Assembly (NCBI GenBank): GCA_024364735.1
Contig: JAGFNQ010005198.1
Coordinates: 59,879 to 123,878 of the forward strand
Direction of reading: 5' to 3'
Source of the DNA: Boesenbergia rotunda
Lineage: Eukaryota; Streptophyta; Magnoliopsida; Zingiberales; Zingiberaceae
Length of the DNA: 64,000 nt
Position numbers and translations under genes: made by a program. Shown here one piece after another: positions 55,461-64,000 of this stretch; position 1 is the first letter of the stretch; every line of letters begins with the position of its first letter. Under the pieces are notes generated by a model, which was not told the DNA's origin, ran no database searches, and saw only the letters and a program-made list of their open reading frames with translations.

Positions 55461-55471
55461 AGATGTGGGAC
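55461..55471 (-). promoter_or_regulatory. U2 upstream sequence element (USE)
   Basis: GTCCCACATCT on the minus strand against the plant USE RTCCCACATCG (last base differs). It lies 33 bp from the TATA box, the spacing known for polymerase II snRNA genes in plants (polymerase III genes have about 10 bp less). Confidence 0.8.
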
Positions 55472-55804
55472 TATCATTTTTCTTACATCAAAATTATTTT
55501 TTGATTCATCTTTTTTGAATTTGATAAATTATTTTTTAAAATTTTAATTTTGGATTAAGATCTGAATTTTTCTTTTTAAGATTTATAATTATATATTTTT
55601 TTTGAATTTGTATTTTTAATTATAAATTTTTTATTTAGAAAATTTACCTTCGGTTTAGGCGGGAATCTAAAGTTCCCTGTGAATGCCACGTCTGTATATA
55701 AATTTGTATTTTATTGATATTAATAGATTAGAGGGCCCACTTTAACAAATAATTAGATCTTTCAATTGCACGGAGCTAGCTAAAATATTCTAAGATAAGA
55801 AAAT
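55472..55804. other. AT-rich spacer
   Basis: No gene or repeat is recognised. Around 55500-55640 the sequence repeats words also present at 52150-52260 (TTTTGAATTTGATAAATTATTTT), so the two AT-rich regions share a diverged duplication. Confidence 0.45.
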
Positions 55805-55992
55805 GATGAACCAGGCAGCAGACAAATTGAACCTGGGGTGACCGGCCCGGTCCCACCGAAGTTTCCCACCGATCACCAGGGTAAATCGGAAAGTGCTCGT
55901 GGTGGCCAGTCTAGATGTCCAGCGTCCCAGAGTTCGTGCCCATTTGGAGAAAAAATTCTTGTAAAATGCGCCGTAATTAGGGATCGAACCGT
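55805..55992 (-). mobile_element. SINE-like fragment
   Basis: On the minus strand a B-box-like GGTTCGATCCCTA (55978-55990) is followed by about 180 bp of GC-balanced sequence including CGGTGGGAAACTTCGGTGGG, unlike the AT-rich surroundings. The A box and head are missing, cut at the repeat starting near 56000. Identification rests on the B box and composition only. Confidence 0.35.
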
Positions 55993-56000
55993 GGAAAAAT

Positions 56001-56277
56001 ATTCTAAGATGAGGAAAGTAGTGGAGGATGTTGTAATTATAAATCATTTTAATTAAGTTCCTTGAATGTGCCAAGGCGCTTAGTACGAGAAAAAAAACAC
56101 TTTGTACGAGTTAAAATTCAAAATCTTACGTGGGTATATATATATATTCTAAGATGAGGAAAGTAGTGGAGGATGTTGTAATTATAAATCATTTTAATTA
56201 AGTTCCTTGAATGTGCCAAGGCGCTTAGTACGAGAAAAAAAACACTTTGTACGAGTTAAAATTCAAAATCTTACGTG

Positions 56278-56376
<99 letters not shown>

Positions 56377-56510
56377 GGATGTTGTAATTATAAATCATTT
56401 TAATTAAGTTCCTTGAATGTGCCAAGGCGCTTAGTACGAGAAAAAAAACACTTTGTACGAGTTAAAATTCAAAATCTGACGTGGGTATATATATATATAT
56501 ATATATATCT
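56001..56510. repeat. 145-bp unit in three copies, with TA microsatellites
   Basis: Copies start at 56001 and 56146 (ATTCTAAGATGAGGAAAGTA) and, lacking the first 22 bp, at about 56373. Each contains CCAAGGCGCTTAGTACGAG and ends GTGGGTATATA. The TA tract grows from about 8 bp in copy 1 to about 94 bp (56279-56372) in copy 2 and 22 bp in copy 3. Confidence 0.92.
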
Positions 56511-57854
56511 TTTAAGTATTATGTTCTGGAAGAAATCGACATCGATAGTTAATTATCGAGATTCAGTTCACGTGAATGTTAATAGGAGGGGAGGAACTTT
56601 GTGTCCTGCGAGAACAACACGAGCGTTAGGAGAACATGCCAGAGATTGTCCGGCGGAGCTCACTCCGATGTTCAAATCAGTGCCTCGATGGAGAAGGAGA
56701 GTAGTAAGCAGGAAAAATGTATGAGTAGCGAAGAGATCAGCATAACCCCTTTACTAGAGGGGTTAGACTATTTTTTATACCTGCGGCGACTGCTTTGGCG
56801 CGTCCCCATGATCTATGTCACGTCCCCCCTTCGGCGGTTATTGGATAGCTTTTGAAACGGTCTACGGCGTCAGTACGTGTTTCGACCCGTTGCGGCATTT
56901 AAGGGTCATGATGACTCCACTTTAATGGGGGTGCTTATCTATAGATCCGAGAAAATAGGGGGGATCATTACTTGATGTCGAATGTTACTTGGGCTCCGCT
57001 TCCCTGAGATGATCTCGGGGTCTTCTGGCCCGGGCGATTTCGGGCGTTCTACTTCCCCGAGGTGATCTCGCGACCCGGCTTCCCGGGGTAATCCCGAGAG
57101 GGATTTTCTGATCTGATCTTCTAGGACGGATCTCCCGAGAGGGGCTCTAGAGGCTCTCTTCCCGAGAGTGTCCCGAGAGCTCTAACAAAGGAGTCGCTCA
57201 GACTCGTCATATTTTGCCACACAGCTTCTTTATCCCACGTGCCCGCCATGGGCTATTCAACCTCATCACAAATCTCTCCCTTCAAGTTTGATCGAAGTAA
57301 GTGTGGCTGACTGATCGGACTAGTGTGGTGGTAAAGAAGCTGCATCCCTATGGGTCTTTGCACCTGCTACTGCTCCTTTAGTAGTCATGCGGGGTCCTAG
57401 GATTGTAGAGGTTACCCCCGGTCCCTAGAAAATCCCTTTCTGGTTTCATCCTTTCCGAAAGGATCCTACGGCTTTCGAAGTATCGCCATGATACATGTCC
57501 CTCCATTATAAAGGCGCATGGCGCTCCGTGATGGAGACAGGGTTCTTTCGCGAATGCCCCATCGCCATGTGTTTCAACGGCCCTCTGCACGACCTCTTAC
57601 TGTGCGTCGTTGTAGCTGGCTCACATTAGGCGACTGTCTCTGGTGTAGCCCTTATGCGGCAGTTTCTTGCTTTCCACGTGCTTCATCCCTATTACGTTCA
57701 CGAAGTCGGCTTCCTCAGTATAAGAAAGGAAGGCGAGGACGTGCGGCCAACTTCGGACTGCGTGGCTGGGTGCACCTCGTCTCCCTTTTCTTCTCTCAAG
57801 ACTCTTTCCAACATAAGTAGTTTGCCCCTTCCTTGTCTTTTCCCTTAGGAATCA
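56511..57854 (+). other. Upstream region of the PF04195-type ORF
   Basis: No credible gene. 56990-57200 is rich in CCCGAG/CTCGGG words (for example CCCGAGAGGG, ATGATCTCGGGG) that can pair with each other. TATAAAGG at 57507-57514 is a possible promoter for the ORF at 57855. The unit may be part of a larger non-autonomous element, but no ends were recognised. Confidence 0.45.
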
Positions 57855-58636
57855 TGGAAGGTTACTGGGCGGAGTAGTACGAGTCTGCCTCTTTGCGAGT
57901 GAGACCGGAGGCCCTGTAGGCGACCATTGAGGCCTACAACATCCTGGTTGAGATGGCGATGGTTATCCCCAGGGTAGACCAAACGCCAGTGGAGCCTCCC
58001 GCAGGCTTGTCGACCTTCTTCTTAGGGCAAGTGGAGTCAGGACTTCATTTCCCCATCTCCCCTTTCTTCATGAATATAACCTTCTATATCGATATCCCCC
58101 TTCACCAGATGGCTCCCAATGCCTTTGCTCAGATGGGAGGTGCATACATCATCTTCAAGCTCTTTGACCTCCCCTTGATCCCTCGTCTCTTTCATTCATT
58201 CTTTGTTCCGATCGGCTCTAGAGGGGTCTTTAGCTTTTCGGCACGTCCGGGCCATAGGTTCTTAGGGGTTCCCTTCTTCGCACCAAGGGTGGAAGGAGAA
58301 GTTTTTCTTCATCCGACTGCCCGTGTTACCCTTGAATCCTCTTCGTTGGATAAAGGCTCTACCGACTCCACCTTCTCTAGGGGAGTTTCTCCAAAGTCCT
58401 GCGTACTAGCTCGCCCGGAACGTACTTTCTGGCATGAAGTTCAGTGGCCCTGGACTGGTGTAGAGCTAGGAGCTCATGTACCGGGCACCCTTAGCCCCAA
58501 AGTGACCCGAATCAGTCCCAGCCTCGGTATGTTCATCTTTTTCATCAATGCTTGTTAGTTTGAATTGATGTTTTCTTGTTTGGCTATTGCAGAGGAAGTC
58601 ATGTTGGGGCAATCGGGCAAACTATGATCGGGAGGA
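57855..58636 (+). pseudogene. 'Putative gypsy type transposon' (PF04195-like) gene fragment
   Basis: The frame starts at ATG 57855 and has TAG codons at 57876 and 57918 before the clear open part from 57953. FFLGQVESGLHFPISPFF, then HQMAPNAFAQMGG and the RLFHSFFVPIGSRG region, with ARPGHRFLG after it, follow the PF04195 pattern by eye. A likely donor G/GTATGT (58527) and acceptor TTGCAG (58592) define an intron of 66 bp. Exon 1 is 672 nt (224 codons). The second exon is cut at about 58637 by a copia LTR. Such domains occur in plant non-autonomous transposons; their function is unknown. Confidence 0.65.
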
Positions 58637-58757
58637 TAATGGGTTTTGATGTGTGTATCAATATGATTAAGTTAGGTTTTCATGTTGGTCTAATATGTGT
58701 ATGTGAGTGTGCAAGTTTGCAGATACACATAGACTTGGCTGGATGTCTTCAGGTACG

Positions 58758-59108
58758 GTGAAGGATGGCATGGAGGCAAGCCGTGGGCTTGTGTGCGCAT
58801 CCGAGGGACCATGGACAAGATAGGGACAATGAGCTGAGGGAAGCGGACTTCGAGGCGTACGTGAAGGATGGCATGGAGGCAAGCCGAGGGCTTGTGTGTG
58901 CATCCGAGGGACAAGGGCCAAAGTCGAAGAGGGCTTGAAGGCAACAGATCGAGGCTGCTGGAGCAGGAACGATGAGCCGAGGGACGCCGACTTCGAGGCA
59001 TGCGTGAAGGATGGCATGGAGGCAAGCCGAGGGCTTGTGTGCGCATCTGAGGGACGAGAGCCGATGATGAAGAGGGCGCGAAGGCAACAGATCAAGGTTG
59101 CTGAATGA
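58758..59108 (+). repeat. Three-unit repeat with CAAGCC/GGCTTG hairpins
   Basis: GTGAAGGATGGCATGGAGGC starts units at 58758, 58861 and 59004 (103 and 143 bp apart). Each unit contains the hairpin CAAGCC-GAG-GGCTTG (or GTG loop) followed by GCATCCGAGGGAC. Apparent ORFs on the minus strand here are repeat shadows. Confidence 0.8.
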
Positions 59109-59221
59109 AGAGTCAACTGAGTTGTGAGGGTATGAGTGCTGAGTGAAATATACTGGTGAAATCCTAGGGTTTGAGTGTTGAGAGAAATATACTCGGGGAA
59201 GGAAAACCATAGGTTTGGGAG

Positions 59222-59361
59222 TGGACCAGTCGACTGGTGTTTGGGCAGTCGTCTGGTACTGAACCAGTTGACTGATGGCACTTGGAATATCGAACGTTAG
59301 GTTGTAACGGTCGAGTCTAAGTGGGACCAGTCGACTGGTAATGGACCAGTCGACTGGTAGT
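59222..59361. repeat. ACCAGTCGACTGGT palindrome array
   Basis: Perfect copies near 59223-59236, 59322-59335 and 59343-59356, with variants (CAGTCGTCTGG, ACCAGTTGACTG) between them. It is upstream of the likely TATA box, the same relative place as GGGCGCCC in SIRE-like LTRs. Confidence 0.85.
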
Positions 59362-59741
59362 GGTCTTTTCAGCCTCGAGCTCTATTTAATGGAGCTCGTT
59401 TAAGGCTATTTCCTCTTGGCAAAACTTGCTTGGTTAAAGCTTGTTAGTAGCATATATTGCTCAGGGATTGCCCGAGGTTTGTGGCGAGGTTTCTCCACCC
59501 ACAAGGAGCGACAAGTGCTAGTTAGTGGTGCTCCGGGGAATCATCCACCGAAAGATTAGGGATCGTCCACCTTACGAACTGCCGTGGAGTAGGAGTTTCA
59601 TCTCCGAACCACGTAGATCGGTTTGTGTTAGCATTGTTTTTGTTTTGTATTTAGTTTTCTGCATGCGCACGCTAACGTTGTAGGTTTAAAAATTGAGAAA
59701 AAGCTATTCACCCCCTCTAGCTTCACGGTAAGATCCTAACA

Positions 59742-59755
59742 AGTGGTATCAGAGC
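59742..59755 (+). other. PBS of the copia element at 58637
   Basis: AGTGGTATCAGAGC directly after the LTR end, initiator tRNA-Met type. Confidence 0.88.
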
Positions 59756-59807
59756 GAAGGTTCACTCATCTACGGACTAACCATCGAGAGAGCACAAGCT
59801 AGAGGAG

Positions 59808-60550
59808 ATGACGATTGAAGAAAAGTTGGGTGATGACATCAACGTTCCACCTCCCTATGATCGCGAAGATTTTGATTATTGGAGGATGCAAACGAAGACT
59901 TGGTATGGTATGGATTGGGAGTACATAATGATACTAAAAGCGCGCGCCCTTCGAAGCTCCAAGAGATAAGCATGGGAAAAAACTTCGACCTAGATATTGG
60001 ACCAAAGAGCAACAAGCACAATCAAAGGCAAATGAGAAGGTAATTGGTATATTACTTAATATTTTGCCTAATAATGTTTTGAGTGGTGTAGATGAATATA
60101 AAAATGTACATGAGTTATGGAACAAGATGGGAGAATTTCATGAAAATCCTATACAAGCTCAATTAGTGGAAGAGCCCAAGGAAATGAGCTCAATGGCTCA
60201 AGAGGAGGAAAAAGAAGAATAGAATCCATCATCTCATCAAGTGAAGTGACACAAGAGAGTGAAAGATCATCCACTTTATCAAGGGAATAAGAAGAGGTCT
60301 CCACTTCATGAATTGAGGGGGAGGAGAGACCCTCTTCAATACCGGAGCAAGAAGAAGCTCCCACCTCCACCAAACCAAAGTTAAAAGAGCACATCATTTG
60401 CTTTGGATGCAACAAGAAGGGGCACCACAAGGACAATTGTCCATTAGGTAAAAAGGAGGTAAACCCTAAACCCAAATCAATTCATTTAAGATCTAACATG
60501 GGTTGTAGGGAAAAGAAAAAAAGAAGCACATTAGGTGCTACACTTGTGGG
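59808..60550 (+). pseudogene. Copia gag, frameshifted and truncated
   Basis: ATG at 59808. The first 48 codons include PPPYDREDFDYWRMQTKTWY, the usual start of this gag type. After a frameshift near 59955, KANEKVIGILLNILPNNVLS and YKNVHELWNKMGEFHENPIQ follow, then a TAG at about 60222 and further shifts. A zinc knuckle CFGCNKKGHHKDNC is readable at about 60400-60440. The element is cut at 60550 by the next LTR, so its pol is not in the window. Confidence 0.82.
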
Positions 60551-62977
60551 TGTTGGGACCGGGTGCATGTTGACATGGATGCGTGTTCGTAATTTTAAAA
60601 TTAATTACGTGCAGCGGAAGGTTTAGCATAAATAATTTCTCAAATTATTTAACCACACATCTAAGCATGCAACCTTATCTTGTGTAAACATGATCATATA
60701 TTTAAAATTTTGCAGAAACGTAAACTAATTTACTTGTTACCTCGCGTAACTCGAAGGAAGGGACGAGATCCAACCGTAAGCGTTTCTCGGAAGCTCCGCC
60801 TCTATTCGCGTCAACGCCGAGTATCTTCAGGATGACTTCGCAAAGCCACGAGTTTCGTGTTCTCGAGAACTACTAGATTCTCCGAGAACGCGACAAGAAA
60901 AACCAAGAGAGAAGTAATCACATCGGAAAAACTCACCACCAAGGTTGGCCGGAATCACAATTCAGGCGAGAAGGAGGAAGATGACTTGTGCCCAATCCCA
61001 AGGTGATGATGGCCGAAGAGGAAGATCGTCCCAACGGAAGAACTTCGTCGCCTCGGTGCTTCTCCTTGTGCTCACGGCAAGAAGAAAGGGGGAGAGGCTT
61101 GTGGCCGGCCAAGAGGAAGAAGGGAGGAGAGAGAGAGAGCCCAAGCAAGAATACTTGGATTATTTCGAATGAATTTCCAAGCCTTGCCTTGGGTCCTTTA
61201 TATAGTAGCCTCTCAACCGCCAAGTCTCTTTTTTCTTATGGAATAAATTTTCATAAGAAATTTATCATATAAATTTTCTATGACTTATTCCATCATGCCA
61301 AGTCTTGATTTTATATCATGATTAAAATCATATTTTAATTAATGATAAAATCAACCAAGTCTCTTTTTTCTTATGGAATAAATTTTCATAAGAAATTTAT
61401 CATATAAATTTCTTTATATAAATTTCTTTATCATGGTGAATCAATCCATGATTGATTTTATAAAATAAAATAAATCAATCCATGGTTCATTTTAATTTCC
61501 ATGAAAAATAAATTTCTTTATATAAATTTCTTTATCATGGTAAATCAATCCATGATTGATTTTATAAAATAAAATAAACCAATCCATGGTTCATTTTAAT
61601 TTCCATGAAAAATAAACCAAACAGTGGTTTATATAAAAATTTATATCATCCATAATTTTATAAAACAAATCACACTTGATTTATTTTATAAATTGAACCA
61701 AACAATTCGGTTCCCTCCCTTTGTTGTGGCCGGCCAAGCAAAGAGGGTGGGGACCCTCTTTGGCCGGCCTATCCAGGCCACGCCACAATGAATTAAACTC
61801 ATTTAATTCATCTATTAAGTCTTCAAAAGACTTAGCCATTTTACGCTTCCGATGCGTCTCTGAAAAATTCAGATTCGACTTATCGTTTGGCTCAACCAAA
61901 CCTAATCTCTCTTGATTGGAAAATCCAATTTTCAACTCGTTTTAAATCCCTCGGATTACTCGTAGTGCGTGTGACTAAATAGGCTTTCGATTTATGTTGA
62001 CCGTCTATAATTAACCAATTATAGAACGATCATGAGTGGCACCTAGTAGTATATCATGATCCCCAATTAATCGAAAGATCAACGGTTGACCTCAGAAACA
62101 ATTCTGAAACCCTTCAGTAGCTATAATGAATCGTGCCCCATTCCCTTCACCATCTTATACCCACTTGGTTTAGGACATAGTCTATGTGTGTCAGTCCCCA
62201 CTAGGCTAACTACGTCACACCTAGCCCAAGTAATGTTTTCTCGTCCTACGGATTCTAATTACTCTCATGAATCTAAGAGATTCATACTCTGAACATGTCA
62301 TGCTCTGGCCAGAGACTTTGAGTAACAATCCGACGATAGGCCTTGGGTATACATCTCCTCGCAAGTTGTGGTGAATCCTTTGTAGGCTGTTCAAACATCT
62401 TCGGGCACTTCGGCTTATACCCAATCATCCTGGGTCCACACCTCCTTGGAGATGTTTGCTTAAGATGTCAAAGTATAAGTCTCCATGACCAAGATGACTT
62501 GAACATCGCAAGTCAAAGGAACATCGCACTTAAGCTGCAATAAGAACTTCACTGACATATCTATATGTAGACTACCATATGAAGTTTTACAGCCAGTCAC
62601 TCCAATGAACTAGTTCCCTTAACTAGCATTCATGTTTATCTCCGGACATCCCAATGTCACCAGCTAGTGAGAATCAGCTGATTAGAGAATAACCCATGCT
62701 AGTCTCAACAGAATTGATAGTGTCCGTATTTATCAATTCATCGACTAGGGACAATTTCAATACTTTACAATTGCACATGTAGAGATAATCACTAGTTGTG
62801 AATTCGTCACAAAGTCTCTCATGCTGTGACTTGTATTGCGGACATTCAGTAAATGAGTTTAAGATCTCAATCAAATACATAAACATGTATACTCAAATAG
62901 TGAACATTCATTTATTAAAATAAATGATTACAATCATAAGGCGATTGCCTTAGGACACTTTTCTCAGATCACTAACA
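60551..62977 (-). repeat. 3' LTR of the last copia element
   Basis: 2427 bp; + strand ends TGTTGGGACCGG and GATCACTAACA. On the minus strand the TATA box CTATATAAAGG is at 61195-61205. A unit of about 105 bp is tandemly repeated at about 61416-61620 (TTTCTTTATCATGGTGAATC and TTTCTTTATCATGGTAAATC). The polypurine tract CCAAGTGGGAGTT follows at 62990-62978 on the minus strand. Confidence 0.82.
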
Positions 62978-62997
62978 AACTCCCACTTGGCCTAATG

Positions 62998-64000
62998 TCA
63001 ATCGCTACGGTATCCAATACCACAGGCTCTAATATGACCCTCAAACTTGCTTTGAGGCAAGACCTTAGTTAAAGGATCCGCTAAAGTCCTTTCAGTGGGA
63101 ATTTTCTCAATTTGTATATCATTCCTACTTAAAATCTCTCTGATCAGATGATAGCGGCGAAGCACATGTTTGGATCATTGATGAGACCTTGGTTCCTTTG
63201 CTTGTGCAATAGCTCCATTGTTGTCGCAATAAACCGGTATTGCTTCATCAATGGTTGGAACCACACCAAGTTCTGAGACAAACTTCTTGATCCAGACTGC
63301 TTCCTTTGCTGCTTCCAAAGTTGCAAAGTATTCCGCTTCCGTGGTAGAATCCGCTACGGTGTCTTGCTTGGAACTCTTCCAATTTATTGCGCCTCCATTC
63401 AAAATAAATACGTATCCAGACTGAGATTTGGAGTCATCCTTATTTGTCTGGAAACTGGCATCCGTATACCCACGTATTACCCTATCACCTTCTCCATATA
63501 TTAGGAACACATCCTTAGTTCTTCTTAAGTATTTGAGGATTGTCTTGACAGCCGCCCAATGATTCATTCCTGGATCAGACTGGTATCTGCTTGTGACGCT
63601 CAGAGCATACGATACATTGGGCCTAGTACATAACATAGTATACATGATAGATCCTATCGCGGATGCATAAGAAATCTTATTCATGCAAATCCTCTCATCT
63701 TCTGTGCGCGGACACATAGACTTCGAAAGGTTGATCCCATGCCTGATGGGAAGGTAACCTTTCTTGGATTCCGACATGCTAAACCCTTTTAGCACTCGGT
63801 CTATATATGTAGACTGCGAAAGACCAAACAATCATTTTGATCTATCTCTATAGATTCTAATCCCAAGGATATAGGTTGCTTCTCGCAGGTCTTTCATGGA
63901 GAAAGTTTTGGACAACCAAATTTTAACTGACTGTAAGACTGATATATCGTTTCCTATATGTCATCGACATATAATACTAGGAATACGACTGCACTCCCAC
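62998..64000 (-). pseudogene. Copia RT and RNase H, runs off the window
   Basis: From the window edge the minus strand shows the RT box YVDD (about 63971-63960), a small deletion after it, ATYILGIRIYRDRSK, a TGA at 63832-63834 (Trp expected), then LFGLSQSTYIDRVLKGFSMS. The RNase H part follows: GYTDASFQTNKDDSKSQSGY, STTEAEYFATLEAAKEAVW, VYCDNNGAIAQAKEPRSHQ, TGA at 63172-63174 (Arg expected, CGA-to-TGA), and the tail with LADPLTK to the final TGA at 62998. The clade differs from SIRE-like S1. Upstream pol and gag lie outside the window. Confidence 0.9.

Larger units (their letters stand above)
58637..59741 (+). repeat. 5' LTR of another copia element
   Basis: It ends ATCCTAACA at 59741, directly before the PBS. 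The start is inferred near TAATGGGTTTTGATG (58637) and is uncertain. It holds the repeat array 58758-59108 and ACCAGTCGACTGGT palindromes (59222-59361), then a CTATTTAA TATA-like word (about 59382) and R/U5 with a CCCCCTCTAG stretch. Confidence 0.7.

Noticed and set aside
56207..56425. Tyr/Ile repeat frames
   Set aside because: Translation of TA microsatellites.
58667..59281. 204-residue minus-strand frame
   Set aside because: It covers a three-unit repeat in a copia LTR; parallel frames in two other phases carry the same repeated words, so it is a repeat shadow.

Overview
This window is intergenic plant nuclear DNA. It is dominated by LTR retrotransposons nested inside one another, with a short low-copy stretch near 52-58.6 kb. 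A GNA-type (monocot mannose-binding) lectin pseudogene, a U2 snRNA gene with the plant USE/TATA promoter layout, SIRE-like copia and Tekay-like chromovirus elements, and a Helitron-like terminus point to a flowering plant, probably a monocot. The lectin's C-terminal extension recalls Zingiberales/Asparagales lectins, but that is only a suggestion. I see no intact protein-coding host gene.

Layout. 1-2191: 3' end of a + strand SIRE-like copia element, inserted in the RT/RNase H region of a related element (2192-2802). 3980-10718: decayed Tekay-like Ty3/gypsy chromovirus on the minus strand, whose 5' LTR stops at a single N (10719). 10720-12040: 5'-truncated copia LTR. 12041-17711: leader with a 57-bp minisatellite and the very long LTR of a second gypsy-like element, carrying a copia solo LTR (14227-15705, TSD CCATA).

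17712-51211 reads as one nested block. A decayed copia element X (minus) carries solo LTR Y (18191-29921), which carries the complete SIRE-like element S1 (19976-29644, TSD GTTAT). X's leader is hit by E1 (33955-about 50510). The gag of E1 is split by solo LTR E2 (36463-48431, TSD GAGTC). E2 is split by the 10.5-kb element E3 (37107-47569). E3 carries a 1.5-kb element with palindromic ends (39124-40656, TSD CAAAA). Removing the inserts brings the E1 gag back into one frame, which supports the reconstruction.

51926-58636 is the low-copy part: a MITE candidate, the lectin pseudogene, a Helitron-like 3' end, the U2 gene, a SINE-like fragment, a triplicated 145-bp unit with TA microsatellites, and a fragment of a 'putative gypsy type transposon' domain gene. 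58637-64000 holds two further copia elements, the last leaving the window.

Main points for follow-up. (1) E3, and the truncated E1, carry gag but no recognisable pol. In its place is a second ORF with its own TATA box, an 11-nt first exon, a small intron and a basic N-terminus. (2) The SIRE-like LTRs carry arrays of short hairpins whose stems change sequence but stay complementary around a constant AAGG loop, followed by GGGCGCCC palindromes upstream of TATA. Unrelated LTRs in the window use other palindromic words. (3) A TG...CA element has a roughly 355-bp palindrome with tRNA-like boxes at each end.
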